In this document: positions 23,541-34,866 of the stretch, piece by piece | Numbering within the stretch: position 1 is the first letter of the stretch | Layout of the letters: every line of letters starts with the position of its first letter | Assembly (NCBI GenBank): GCA_016490735.1 | Contig: JAEMWC010001098.1 | Location: 128,501 to 192,500, forward strand | Origin: Pachyseris speciosa | Taxonomy: Eukaryota; Cnidaria; Anthozoa; Scleractinia; Pachyseridae | Direction: 5' to 3' | DNA: 64,000 bases | The notes under the pieces: generated by a model | Told to the model about the DNA's origin: nothing | The model's input: only the letters and a program-made list of their open reading frames with translations | Databases searched by the model: none | Position numbers and translations under genes: made by a program

Positions 23541-24430
23541 TCCTCATATATTTCTTTGCTTACCGTATTTTCTTAAACGCCGGACCCCGATTAAATGCCA
23601 GCCTGGTATAAACGCCGGGTGAAAACTAGTAATTTTAAAATAAACGTTGGGGGCGTTTGATCGAGGCCCCGGCATTTGATCCAGAACTGGCGCTGTACTT
23701 ACAAGTCAATGAGATGTTCTCTTTAGTAGAAGTGCCACGACATACTGATACGGTGCTGCTACTTTAGTGTATTTAATAAATGCTCAAAACGGTTGTGTTC
23801 TGGCGTAACATAGCTACAAGTTGGGATGGCTCTACAGCAAAATAAGCAAAGAGCAATGTATGTTCGCGTTCGTTTCAAGACTTGTACACTTTCGTTCTTG
23901 TATTATAATGCTCACTGTCGCAGTCATCGCAAGGATCCCTCCAGCGTTGCTTATAAGTTGTTTTAGTCTTGTCATGAGTTGTCCTTTCTGGGAGGAAATC
24001 GTGCATTGTATAGTAACAGGGACTTCAAGGCCGCCTTGTTCCAAGTTGCTAGCTCGATAGGTTTCTTGTCTCACTTTGGCTGAAATATTCCCTCCATGTT
24101 TAATGAAGAAGTAAAGGCTTTAGGAGAGGTCGATAGGTATGTGACCGACATTTATCTTCTGGCTGCCAGGTCCATGATCACGGTAAACAGCCATCGCACA
24201 AGGGTCGTATTTTTTATTTTCTTCATGGCATACAATACGGCCTTCCCCGATCGCAATATCTTTTCGGTAACATGGTACCCTCGCTGCCTCGCACACAAGA
24301 ATAGTACAGAAAATTGTACCTTGTTAATACACGCCGGACCCCGATTAAAATTCGGCTTCAAACAAGCGCCGGGTCTATCAGGCCAAGTGTGAAACAAGAT
24401 AACACTTTTTTTATTCTATCACATTTTCAG

Positions 24431-24583
24431 TTAACTGTCCTCGTGGAATGATGTATGATTCAGATTCGAAAAACTGTATCGATTGCCCTGTGGGATATAT
24501 TAGCCAGCAGGAATCGAGCCCAGTTTGTAGCCAGTGTCCTCTGAAGAAAAGTACTCGTACGGAAGGATCAAAAGAATGCACTG
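24431..24583 (+). CDS. gene A exon: ephrin-receptor-like Cys-rich module 1
   Basis: A 51-codon phase 1-1 exon with acceptor CACATTTTCAG and donor GTAGGC. It reads NCPRGMMYDS, then NCIDCPVGYISQ, then PVCSQCPLKKST and EGSKECT. The C-x2-C-P-x-G-x-Y/F and C-x2-C-P spacing is that of GCC2/GCC3 (ephrin-receptor-like) modules of about 50 residues. In polydom/SVEP1-like proteins such modules follow the HYR/CCP block. The frame is intact. Confidence 0.85.
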
Positions 24584-26431
24584 GTAGGCAGTTGCGAACA
24601 GTTACTATTAACATTGTTACGCATTTTATGACTTCATTGATATCAGTAATAATAGCATGTTGGGTCATGCCCTGAGGCACAACCAAACCCGAGCCCCTAC
24701 GTGGTAAGAGGTATCGAGAGGGGGCCGAGTGGTGGTCAGTGTTGTATGGATCCAAAGTCTGGATGTCATTGTTGTTGCTGTTGCTGGTACGTTGTCCTTA
24801 TTGCTGTTACTGTTGTTGTTTACACCAAGGCATATTTCAACTGAAGAAAGTTAACACAAAATTAATATATTATAAAGATTGGGGACAACACAACTGAAAG
24901 CAAACGCAGCAATAAAACCCTGTTGGCATGTAAACATTTGAATGACATAGAAAAAAAAGTGAACGACTACTGAGGGGCTTACCACTTTTATTGCTAAACT
25001 CTTAAAAGGTGAGGGGGGAGGGGAGAAAAGATAATACATCCCCCTACTCCTTTAAATAACCTTGGGTTACACTGTAAGACATATTGGAATCCTCCTGATG
25101 GCTACCTCCAAACAACTAGACGGCTAAGATAACTTTTAGGGCCAGGTAGATGAGCTCTGTTACCAGTTTTGACGTTTGGTTTCTGACTCGATCGATTATT
25201 TTCGTGTCTCCCTGGGTATAGAATTATCGGCAAAATGATGATAAGTAATGGTAATAGGACTGAGTGGAGTCCAATTCGGTCTGTAATCATACGAGTGATA
25301 ACAAAATCAGACGTCCGCGCAGCGGGAGTCCGATTTGTTTATCACGAGTATGATTGCAGACCTAATTGGACGACACGAAGTCTTATTACCAATTAATCAA
25401 AAAAATTACAATTTCCGAGAAAAGAGGAAGAGCCAAGTTATAAAAGGGAAGGAAATTTTGCATTAAAAGACTGACAAAGGAAGCGTAAATTGTTTAATGT
25501 CGCTCTGAAATTGACTACGATCAAAATTTACGGTGATTGAAACCAAGGTTGTGATTGGTTGATATAAACTACAACTTTGAATGTGATTGGCTGATTTAAA
25601 ATACTGCTTTGAATGTGATTGGCTTATTCAACTGTCCGATAACAAACTGTCCAATAACAAAGTGTCCAATAACAAACTGTCCGATAACAACTTGGTACGT
25701 GAATTAGTGGAAAATAGGAGTTTTTTTTTAAAGCAATCACAATCCAGGAAATTGTAATTTTTATGATTAAGATAAATATCCTATGTATAAAACATCATTC
25801 TATGTATAAATCATCAATATCATCATCTTCATCACCACCGTCGTTATAGTGATCGCCATCGCCATCGCCATCGCCATCGCCATCGCCATCGCCATCGCCA
25901 TCGCCATCGCCGGCATCGCCATCGTCATCCTCATCGTAATCGTCATCATCGTTGTCACACCATACCATTCAGGGATAAATATTACGTGTGTATAAATGGC
26001 TCCCAAATAGAAATTAGTTTTAACTGATATTAGTATTTATTTGAACTCTCAGACGTTCAATTTTTTTTAATTGAGTTAAGAGGACTTTCTCTGGGCACAT
26101 GTCCACTTCAGCAGCTCTGTTTTTGTCTTCGAGACATATTTTCTTGTTAACTTGAGGAAGGAAGTAGAGTGCACCTATTATTTATATTCAATTTCTTATT
26201 CCTTTCAAGTTCGATAGCTACTTTTCTTTCGACAAGCTAAAACTGAAATGTAAAAAAATCTATCAACCTCAAGGGTTTCAGTATACATGTACGTGCGATT
26301 TTTTAATAAAATTCCACATAAAAAGGCGCAAAAAAATGGTCGAAATAATTTCGTTAAAGTACTAATCATTCAGTCTGTCATTTAGTCAGTCAGTCACTCA
26401 TTCAGTGATTCGTTTATTCATTTTTTCCCAG
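24584..26431 (+). other. gene A intron
   Basis: Contains the (GCCATC)n tract. Near 25300 a TCCGATTTGTTTATCACGAG segment partly mirrors the preceding sequence, and there are repeated GTCCAATAACAAACTG words near 25640-25690. No further exon was recognised. Confidence 0.55.
25852..25925. repeat. (GCCATC)n hexanucleotide repeat
   Basis: About eleven GCCATC units with one GCCGGC variant. The Met-Ala dipeptide ORF on the other strand is an artefact. Confidence 0.9.
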
Positions 26432-26608
26432 CTTTGTGCGATAAAGGACAGTCATCTATAGATGGCTTTAATGACCCTAATCATGACGTCTGCAGTTTGT
26501 GTTTAGTGGGTTTCTACCAAGATCAATATGGTGCTACAGAATGCAAGCTGTGTCCTGGCGGGTTGACAACTCTTACAAATGGTACTACCTCTTTGTCCGA
26601 TTGTGGAA
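26432..26608 (+). CDS. gene A exon: ephrin-receptor-like Cys-rich module 2
   Basis: A 59-codon phase 1-1 exon with acceptor TTTTTTCCCAG and donor GTAAGT. It reads LCDKGQSSIDGFNDP, then VCSLCLVGFYQDQYGATEC, then KLCPGGLTTLTNGTTSLSDC. The Cys and Gly-Phe-Tyr pattern matches GCC2/GCC3 modules. It is the last exon of gene A that I can assign with confidence. Confidence 0.85.
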
Positions 26609-26860
26609 GTAAGTTTCCGTGGATTGTAATGTCGCAAATTACAAATAAGCTGTGTATAGATGTTGGCAAGGGAATGTTGTGCAAACCTTAAATTGAAGTC
26701 GGAGAACGATTTCCAATCATTAACATAGGGTTTACATTACTTTTATAAATGCTGCTAATTAATTGGTAGGTTCTTAATAGGGGTTTGCCATAAAGGAATG
26801 AATAAAAACAAAAAGGGAAGAAAGACAGTAATGAATCAAAGAAGAAACGATTAGAACGTA

Positions 26861-26863
<3 letters not shown>

Positions 26864-26903
<40 letters not shown>
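26864..26903. repeat. (TAA)n microsatellite
   Basis: About thirteen TAA/ATA triplets. Confidence 0.9.
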
Positions 26904-26904
<1 letters not shown>

Positions 26905-27344
26905 TAATAATACCTATCGTGATCGGTGCTCTTGGAAGCATATCGAAAAGTGCAAAGACCTGGTTTGGCAAGCTAGATGTACCTGACTTCCTTGGAAGTG
27001 TACAATTACCGGCCATTCTTGAAACTGCTCACCTGTTGGGGAAAGTGTTGTGTCTCTAAGCTACGGGGAGTTGCTGAGACACAATGAACATTACCCAGTA
27101 GAACACCCGACAACTGGAGAGAATCGAAGAACAACTCTCTATTTAGCCTAAATTTTTCAAAAAGGTAATTTGTAATCCATTTCAATCTTCTTCATCCTTC
27201 ACCATCCTTGCCATATTTGCATTTATTTTTGTCTCTTTGGTGCTTGTCGTCCCTGAAAATTTGTTATTTCACTGTTTTGCATTAGTCGAGTGAATTTTTT
27301 ATTTCTCTAATAATGACCCAAATATCGTGACTGTGCTCCTTTAA

Positions 27345-27812
27345 AGTGCACCTAAACCCAAAAATTTATTTTCGATAAAATAAATCTTTGCACCTGTTTG
27401 AAACGCCTTGCGCCTTTTTTTGCCAAATCTTGACTAGTTATTTTGACTTTTGTAGGAAGTCAGACGAAGGCCAGATTTTGCAACTTAAAAGTTGCAAAAT
27501 CTGGCCTTCGTCTTCCCCACGACCAAGTCAGAAGGGGCTTGGGTCTATTCTCGATTTGACGTCACAAACTGATTTACATTGCATTAAGTCTTTGTAAACA
27601 TGCATGCAAAGCAGTTTGTGACGTCAAATCGAGAATAGACCCAAGCCCCTTCTGACTCGGTCGTGGGGCAGACGAAGGCCAGATTTTGCAACTTTAACAC
27701 CCTACAAAAGTCAAAATAACTAGTCAAGAATTGGTAAAAAAGGCGCAATGCGTTTCAAACAGGTGCAAAGATTTATTTTAGCGAAAAAAAAATTTTTGGG
27801 TTTAGGTGCTCT
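27345..27812. mobile_element. TTAA-flanked hairpin MITE, longer version
   Basis: The left end AGTGCACCTAAACCC and right end TTTAGGTGCTCT adjoin TTAA (27341-27344 and 27813-27816). The arms match 23094-23366. The centre carries an extra inner palindrome (GTGACGTCAAATCGAGAATA and its complement) that the shorter copy lacks. Confidence 0.8.
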
Positions 27813-28599
27813 TTAATGGACCGACGAAAACAATCGCTCTGCACGTGCAGCTACTTGTCATGCCATCGGGGCTCCAGCGGGAGTCTGGTATCGGCCGTGA
27901 GAGGGCTGAAGAACAGTTGTATAGCTCCTAGTGATGGGCTCCTGCTATTGTATGATGCTTTTCGTCATTTCCTCTTACAGCTGCCCCTTCAATTTCCTCC
28001 TTTGAACCACCATCGATGATGGTGAACGTTAGTGAGAATAGCCGGGCAGAATTGGTGTGCATGGGAGCTGGGACACCAGCACCTACCTTCTTGGTTCAAA
28101 AGAATACGACAATACCAGTTTTTTTTTAATCTCTCTTTTTTTAATCTCTTAAACAATCACAGCATATTAAACAAAATAAAACTAGTAGAAAACATGTATT
28201 ATTTACTAGCCTTTAGCACATAATTAATCATGCTTAGATCAATGCACAGGTTTAGCCTATCTTTAATGGAAAGGACTTAAGGAGGCTCTCATCACTTTTT
28301 TTTTGGAGGGGGGGGGGGGGTGGGTGTACCGGCTTGAGCACCGATTACCATGACACCACAGCATCTTTTCGACGTATGATAAACGTTTGTTTTCTTATTG
28401 GTTTCCTAGCAACAGCTGTTACAATAGTGGTAGTAAAGCGTGTCAGCTCATTTTGAAAAAAAAAAGGCCAATTATCTCGAAATCTGGACAGACACTTCAT
28501 GTCCAAAGTTAAAGAGTATAAACTACTCAAGGCCCACAGCTTGTAAGTCAAATTAGAAAAAAAAAATCTGTGCGAGCGTTTTAAGAGGGGTAGTAAAGA

Positions 28600-28960
28600 C
28601 AATTTTAATATGGGGAGGGGTACCCCTTCCGTACACCTTCCATTGGCAAATAGTACCCCTTTCGTACACCTAAAACAGGAAGTTTTCTTGTCATTTTTAT
28701 GTAGCGTTCAATAAAGTAAAACAGTACAGTCATAAGGTATGTCTGTTCGAAATATTTTACTGGAAGGTCCTTTTAAATACCTAAATGACAGATTTCCCTA
28801 CCCTTTCATATACTTCGACTCGTGAAATACCTACCCTTTCATATACCTGCAACGTGAAAAAGGTACTCCTTAGGGCGGAGCCTCCCGTATAGGCCATTAT
28901 AGGGAGTATTCCCCCCGGAATGCATTCCACTCGCGCTTTTATAAATACAACCCACTTCGC
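28600..28960. repeat. degenerate dispersed repeat
   Basis: Recurring TACCCCTTTCGTACACCT and CTACCCTTTCATATACCT words in a palindromic context. Not assignable to a family by eye. Confidence 0.35.
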
Positions 28961-29156
28961 TATTCCCAACTTCAGCTAAGAGAGGAACAGTCCTCTAAGT
29001 AATTGCAACACACCAGTCACCATGACCATCAGCATTTTTTGTTATACTATTTAAACGTTTCCTTGGCTTAATTTATTTACTGTAAAACTGAATACCTTAC
29101 TGGCTAGTATTTATAGCCAGGTATAAACTACCTGAGCCACTGCTGTTGTTTTCTAG

Positions 29157-29465
29157 CTGGCTTTGTCGGACCTCTGGAAGTGGAATACATGTATTCGGGG
29201 AACGTGGTAATAGGCATCCGCTACTGGATCGTACAAGCAGTATCTCAACCTGTACGTGCATGTGGACTTTGGGGAGGAGGAAGCGGTTCAGGTAGGAATT
29301 ATGGACGTACTATTTTGGTTCATTACCAAGTTGTTAAACTATAGTCACACTACGGGAAAACGCTGTTTTCAAATTGACTTACCCTACCCAATTAAGAAGG
29401 GACAGAGCTACATCAGAGCGAGATGTTGGACATCTATACAGGGACGGTGGAAGGTGGATCTAAGG
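29157..29465 (+). CDS. possible further exon(s) of gene A
   Basis: A T-rich acceptor (GTTTTCTAG) is followed by protein-like sequence in two frames. First comes GFVGPLEVEYMYSGNVV, then, shifted, GSYKQYLNLYVHVDFGEEEA, and later GKRCFQIDLPYPIKKGQSYI. Candidate donors are CAG/GTAGGA at 29291 and AAG/GTAGGG near 29465. I recognise no domain. The frame change again suggests small indels or two exons with a tiny intron. Confidence 0.3.
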
Positions 29466-29469
29466 TAGG

Positions 29470-31284
29470 GAAAGCAAGGGGTGGGTTGCGTCAAGAGTAG
29501 CACAGGTTCTTATTGTTTTGTTATGTTTTGTTTTTTTCTTATCAGTTTCTCATGATTTCTAAACATTAGCTCGATCTAGGGAAACTGAGATATTAGTCTT
29601 GTTTCTGTATTGTTTTCTTCCTCTTTTGTTTATTGCGTCTTCTACGAAAGGGTATGGCGGCCACCCACACCACTGCTCCGAGAATTTTAACGCCATGATG
29701 GACAAACTTGGAGAGTTAGAAGTACATTCCTTTGAATGATGGTACAACACGAATTACGCCAATTTGTTGCTGCGATTTTCTTGGAACTCTTAAAAGACAC
29801 TAAATTTGCCAAAATGTGGTTAAAACGAAAGAAGCACCAAAATGACTACATAAGCACGATGGTTACTGTTAAAAAGTTGATTCTTGTTCACTCCAATGTC
29901 GAATTTCTCCTAAAGCTAACTCTCAAAATGTGGTTACCATGATACCGTCAACTTCGTAGACAACTTACCTGACACATGACAAAATTTATCAAATAAATGT
30001 AGTTCTAAACCTTTACTAACTTTGGTGGCGTTTGTTCACAAATAAAGACTAATCAAACAATCAATATCTGTGCGGGAAGAATCCACTGCCCTTGCCAGGA
30101 CTAGATGGGATTAAAGTCACTATAGGTGTATGTAGAAAGCTCGTTCGCACAGCATAAAAATTTCAAGGTACTGAGCCAAATTGAAGTCACTGACCCAACT
30201 GGTATATGCTATTTTCGCAAACGTCCGTAATTCCCTTTCCTATATTTATTTTTTTGTCCGTGGTCTTTTCTCTCGACACCACTGTTGTTGTAAGTGTAAA
30301 ACGCATTTAGTGCATGCTTTTTGATATGGGTTGTTTGTTTTCTGTATACTTTTTTTTGTTTTTTGTTTTTTTGTTTGGATATCGTTTGTGAACGTAGCAA
30401 GGCATTGAACATTACCTGTCTCTTTGAAGGTGCTGGACAGTAGAAGAAGAATGTGTGGCACACAGCGAGTCATCACCTCTACATCGATATCATTAGTTTT
30501 AAAGGATTGACACACAATCAATCTAATTTTAACATAAGGTGTTGTAGACCATAGCAAACAGAAACTGGTGTTGCTTAGCCCAGTTAAATGGAATTATAAA
30601 AGGTGCCATTGACAAGGAAAATATGGTTGTCTTTGACATTACTGTTCTAATAAATATTCTGCCTTTTCTATCCTACTCTTTTCCGCTTCTTTACTATTTG
30701 AATGAGGTGATGTGTTATTATTAAGCAGGAAAAAAAGGAAGATTAGCTTCGAAACTCATAACTTACTAGATACTCACTAGACACTACGCTTGCTATTGAA
30801 CCATATTTTATTATGCCTAGCACGTTTTCCATTTTGTTAATGGCGTAGCACCACAACAACGGGTAATCACGAGAGCACCTTGATCATCCTTCCTGGCCAC
30901 AATGTAGGCTTTTATATATGGTATTTGTTTCTGTTTCATACAATTCCATTTAACTCGACTCTACCCTAACGTGTCCTACCCTACTGTGCTTCACTTTGCT
31001 CTCCTCTCCTCTCCTGCCCTACCGTACTTTTTTCCCCTAACCCCCCTCCCTCCTCCCTGACCCCCTCCTCTCCTCTGCTCTCTTCCCTATTTTTCCTATC
31101 TATGATCGTGCCGTGTTGCGTGATTTAACTTACAGAAGCCCTGAGCGACAAAATACCTAGATTGCATTCCTACAAGTTTGGGAAAAAATTATTGGTTTAT
31201 TGTCAAATATGTATTAAGCTTGTGCAAGAAAGTTCTAGAAGAACTGTTTGAACTTGTCTGCAACTATCCATGTCAATAACTTAA
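29470..31284. other. intergenic, between convergent genes A and B
   Basis: No domain-bearing ORF. Short ORFs occur on both strands without supporting splice signals. Confidence 0.45.
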
Positions 31285-31452
31285 TCAAGTAAGTTCGGTG
31301 ATGTTAACATAAGTCGGCTTATTTTTGAGATCCTGGTTTATAGGCAGCTCATTACAGTTCAATGCAGCCGTGGGAGCAGCCCCATCTTGAATCTCATCAT
31401 CTGATTCTTCAAGTTGCATCAGCGCCATGTAAGTTGCGGATTGAACAGAGTC
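31285..31452 (-). CDS. gene B last exon: cytoplasmic tail with tyrosine motifs
   Basis: A minus-strand exon of 56 codons including the stop. The acceptor reads CTATTTGAACAG and the exon starts in phase 0. It encodes DSVQSATYMALMQLEESDDE and ends KNKPTYVNITELT. The tyrosines lie in YMAL and YVNI contexts; Y-x-N is the classic Grb2-type SH2 ligand pattern. The acidic, Pro/Ala/Asn-rich sequence with no fold signature fits the end of a receptor tail. Upstream exons are at 33401-33558, about 34027-34098 and 34231-34386. Confidence 0.6.
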   Translation of the reverse strand, partial: DSVQSATYMALMQLEESDDEIQDGAAPTAALNCNELPINQDLKNKPTYVNITELT

Positions 31453-31767
31453 CTGTTCAAATAGGAAGACAAAGTAACTATTGAAAAGACCTGAAGATCG
31501 ATCAACATATGCGTCAACCATGGAGTAGATGGACGACTCGAAATAATATCTAAAAAGTACACGAGCGGGCTAATCTTAATTTTGATCTTGGAACACATAT
31601 CGGTCGTAATAGTCAAAATGCTTTCTTTTAACCCAGCTAGGAACTTATTAATACCAAAAATAACCAGTACTTAAACAGTTGCCAACATGATAGAAATGCA
31701 AGAAACACCTAACCCCTCGAAAAAAAATCCTTCTTCCAGATGGGATTGGGATGGGATCAGTGGTTCA

Positions 31768-31838
31768 GTGGTTAGAACAGTGGTTAGAACGTCCGTCTAG
31801 ATCGCGGAGGGTCGTGGATACAAATCCCATCTGGAACT
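31768..31838 (+). repeat. tRNA-derived SINE core with duplicated A-box segment
   Basis: Same family as 2177-2247. The sequence GTGGTTAGAAC is present twice in tandem, a small internal duplication of the A-box side. It is separated from the next SINE at 33141 by an inserted LINE. Confidence 0.6.
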
Positions 31839-31969
31839 CTGAATTTTTTCGAGTTTCCATTTGGGTTTCATGTATTTCTGTCATGTTGTATTTCTAATTT
31901 CAGTCACTTTGAAGGTCTTGGGTGGTTGCATCTTTGATATGCCTTAATGTGACTGCGTGATGCAGTTAT

Positions 31970-33059
31970 AATAATAACAAATAAAATATTTATATAGCGC
32001 CATTATCAGTACTTGCTCAGGGCACGTTACAATAAAAAGTAACAAAAAATTCAGTACACGTAAAATAAAAAATTAAAAGGATAAAAAAATATCTATAAGC
32101 TAGAATATAAAAATGTTATTTACAAGTTAGAAGCTATTTTAAAAAGGTAAGTTTTCAAACGTTTCTTAAAATTTTCCCAGAGTCACTCAATCTTAAATCC
32201 AATGGGAGAGTGTTCCATAGTTTAGGGACCACCACGGCAAAAGCACGGTCCCCATATGTTTTCAATCGAGCTGTCGAAGTGGCCAAGAGTCGCTGTGACG
32301 ATGACCTTAAAGTTCGTGACTGGATTTTATGTTGGATAAGATTTGAAATTTACTCAGGTACTGCGCCATTAAGTGATTTAAAAACTAATAAAAGAATTTT
32401 ATACATTACACGATATCCAAACGGTAACCAGTGAAGCTTCGTCAAAACAGGGATCATGTGATCGAATTTTCGGGTAGGTGTTACAATACGGCTGCTGCAT
32501 TTTAAATCGATTGTAACTTAGAGAGTAGATGCTGCGGGAGGCCATATAAAACAGAGTTACAATTATCCAATTTAGACGTGATGAAAGCATGCACCACAGT
32601 TAGCGCTATCCTCAGTGAGGTACTTTTTAATTTTGGCAATATTTCTAATGTGATAGTGAGCAGACTTGCAAATGGCTTTCACATGTTCTTCAAGGTTAAA
32701 GCACTGATGGAAAATAACAACAAGATTACGAGTTGAAGATGTGGCAGTAATTGTGGCATTACCAATTTGTCGGAACTCTAAAGGAGGTCTAGGACGATAT
32801 CTTGAGCTGATAAGAAGAAGCTCGGTCTTATCTTAATTTAGTTTCAGCCTATCATTTACCATCCAATTATCGATGTCGCTAACACATTGTTCGATAGTAG
32901 TTTTGCAGGCTGCCATTTTATTAAGACAGTCGCTTTTAAATCCCAGATAAAGTTGAGTATCATCAGCGTAAAAATGGTAGTTTAGATTGTGACACTTAAC
33001 AATGTCAGTAAGAGGAGATGTGTAAAGTAGATACAAAAGAAACCCTACGACTGATCGCT
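31970..33059 (-). mobile_element. 5'-truncated CR1/L2-type LINE fragment
   Basis: On the minus strand it reads from HFYADDTQLYLGF (reverse transcriptase YADD catalytic motif) through DKTELLLISSRYR and RPRPPLEFRQIG to PVLTKLHWLPF and AVVVPKLWNTLPLDLR near the end. These are the typical motifs of CR1/L2-clade RT C-termini. Stops and frame breaks show it is dead. The 3' end, near 31970-32000, is AT-rich. The unbroken SINE sequence at about 2050-2090 gives the empty target and so the boundaries. Confidence 0.8.
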
Positions 33060-33140
33060 GTGCTAGTCATTATTTGGCTGTGTGACCGCGTGATGCGGTT
33101 CCAGTCAAAGCCCACATTTCACCCTTGCTCACCATAGAGT

Positions 33141-33211
33141 CTCCAGTAGCTCAGTGGTTTCAGCGTCCGTCCAGATCGCGGAGGGTCGTAGGTTCAAAAC
33201 CCATCTGGAAC
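33141..33211 (+). repeat. tRNA-derived SINE core
   Basis: GTAGCTCAGTGGTTTCAGCG is followed by TCGTAGGTTCAAAACCC. Upstream and downstream flanks match 2110-2300. It lies in the gene B intron, antisense to the gene. Confidence 0.65.
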
Positions 33212-33400
33212 TGGGATGTTTTTTCGAGTTTCCATTTGGGTTTTGATGCATTTCTATCATGTTTAATTTCATACTACAAATTTAACCCGATTTAATAGAT
33301 TTGCATAGCCACTGTACGTGCTGCTTTTTCATTTATGATTTTATTGAAGCTGGTTTCCAATTTACGGACCTACAACTATCCTACATAAAAATGCACTTGC

Positions 33401-33558
33401 CTGCATTTTAGTTCGGTCAAGCATGGCATACCCATCATTTATTGGAGTTGTTGACCCTCGGCTTCTGTTCACTTCTATCGGCAGACCAAGATGCATTGCA
33501 GCATCTGTTGGATTAACTATTTCATGACCATAGTTTGTATCTTCAGTTTGTTGAGAAC
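33401..33558 (-). CDS. gene B exon: cytoplasmic tail
   Basis: A minus-strand exon with acceptor TTTTTCTTTTCAG. It starts in phase 1 and ends in phase 0 at a GC-type donor. It encodes SQQTEDTNYGHEIVNPTDAA, then MHLGLPIEVNRSRGSTTP, then INDGYAMLDRTKMQ. Tyrosines in NYGHEI and GYAML contexts add to those of the last exon. No fold signature is present, as expected for a disordered signalling tail. Confidence 0.6.
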
Positions 33559-33613
33559 CTGAAAAGAAAAACAAATTTGAAGCTTTAAATGATCATTGCA
33601 GTACCTGTGAAAA

Positions 33614-33685
33614 GGCTTGTACGGGATTCCAATCCACGACCTCAACAACATCGGTGCAGTGCTCTACCAATTGAGCTAACAAGCC
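33614..33685 (-). repeat. tRNA-like SINE with closed acceptor stem
   Basis: On the minus strand the ends GGCTTGT and ACAAGCC pair over 7 bp, the D arm reads GCTCAATTGGTAGAGC, and the anticodon loop has GAT. The T arm (GATTGGAATCCC) departs from the expected GGTTCGAATCC and the anticodon stem has a mismatch. A decayed tRNA or a young tRNA-derived SINE is likelier than a working tRNA gene. Confidence 0.55.
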
Positions 33686-33862
33686 AACTGGGAGATGGTC
33701 ATTTAGTTGGTTCGTAATACACCCGTGAGTGATAAGTATGTGAGAATGAATAAATGAAAATCATATATTTGAAACTGCGAATTAAAGAATGAGTGTGTGA
33801 ATTATCATCGCAGTTATTAACACTGCTTAAGCAGTAGTGAAAATAAAGATTAAAAAATTAGG

Positions 33863-33935
33863 CTTGTACAGGAGTCGAACCCACGACCTCTGCTGTTGAA
33901 CATTCTGTACATCCGCTGACCAGTGCATAACGCTT
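33863..33935 (-). repeat. tRNA-like SINE remnant
   Basis: The minus strand carries GTCGTGGGTTCGACTCC and a matching GGCTTGTACAGG-like end. The 5' part has diverged from the element at 33614. Confidence 0.45.
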
Positions 33936-34026
33936 GGTGTATACTTAACAACCAAAAACATGCATTTGTTAACTGGTTAGCATAAGATGACCATGATTCT
34001 CATAAGAAAAACAATGAAGTCTGTAC

Positions 34027-34098
34027 CAAACAGGTCACCGGCGGCCTCGTTTCCATCCATAGGCCAGGTCACTAAGAATGTAAGTTTAGAATGGGCTA
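34027..34098 (-). CDS. gene B exon: juxtamembrane region (tentative)
   Basis: Acceptor ATGTTCTTCCAG, phase 1 start, reading AHSKLTFLVTWPMDGNEAAG and DLFG. Donors at TTTG/GTACAG (34027) or GCCG/GTGACC (34039) both give the phase 1 needed by the next exon. It is supported only by phase agreement with both neighbours. Confidence 0.45.
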
Positions 34099-34230
34099 CT
34101 GGAAGAACATAGGTCCGTCTCCTGTTAGCAGTATGACATACATTCTTTATTCTTTCGTTTGTTTCCGGTTTAATTTTGTGAGAGGCCAAGATTATACATG
34201 TGCAACTAACACCAGCTTAAACTCTCAAAC

Positions 34231-34386
34231 CTTTTGTAATTGGTTTCATTCGCTGATATCCAAATATAATTATTCCTGTTGGTATCACAAGGAGCAGAGC
34301 TTTGATTAGCGCAGCTAGCATCCATCCCATTGCGTGCTCTTTGTTCAATGTCACCAGAAATGGCTTAGAGGGAGTTGGAGGCGAGC
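34231..34386 (-). CDS. gene B exon: transmembrane segment
   Basis: A 156-bp phase 1-1 exon with a strong acceptor (T8 then CCTGAATTCTCAACAG) and donor AAAG/GTTTGAG. It encodes SPPTPSKPFLVTLNKEHA, then a hydrophobic stretch MGWMLAALIKALLLVIPTGI and IIFGY, then the basic QRMKPITK. This fits a single-pass type I receptor: a Pro-rich stalk, one membrane helix with one Lys, and a basic stop-transfer. Ectodomain exons should lie at higher coordinates; gene C is a candidate. Confidence 0.65.
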
Positions 34387-34866
34387 CTGTTGAGAATTCA
34401 GGAAAAAAAAGCGAATGATTCACCTCTACATTTAGTAGAAGCTGCTGGTGACTATAGCACTATTATTATTTATTTTGCTCCTTAACTGGTTTACTTGACC
34501 ACTTGAATAGCGTTCATAATCCTTTTCCCGCACTACGATATGTTCTTTTGGCATCTTTCTTAGCGAGTTTAACAATGCAGTGGGATTTTATTACCATTTT
34601 ACAAGAAATTGTGTACTTTTAAATGTCAATGTGATTATGCCCCGATACTTTCAAGCATCCGAAGAGGTAAATATTGCCATTTATTTCCATTCAATCCGTC
34701 GGAAAATTTTTCTCTAGTCAGATATGTGGCTCGAATGATATTTTGCTTTTCAGTGCCACTTAGGTCCTGTTTTCATGGAGGGAGGGTGACCCGGTTGACC
34801 GCGGAGCTACTCTGGAAGGGCCGGAATACATGCCAGAGATGGTCTCTCATCTTCTCGGGGCACATT

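Larger units (their letters stand above)
31453..33400 (-). other. gene B intron with GC-AG borders
   Basis: The preceding exon ends CAG followed by GCAAGT, the strong consensus of GC-AG introns, and the next begins after CAG. Both sides are phase 0. The nearest GT alternative, about 12 bases downstream, would break phase. The intron holds SINE copies and a LINE fragment. Confidence 0.6.

Noticed and set aside
25800..26006. Met-Ala repeat ORF
   Set aside because: Translation of the GCCATC hexanucleotide repeat.
33614..33685. Functional tRNA-Ile gene
   Set aside because: The acceptor stem closes but the T arm and anticodon stem are degenerate, and similar tRNA-like units are dispersed as SINEs.
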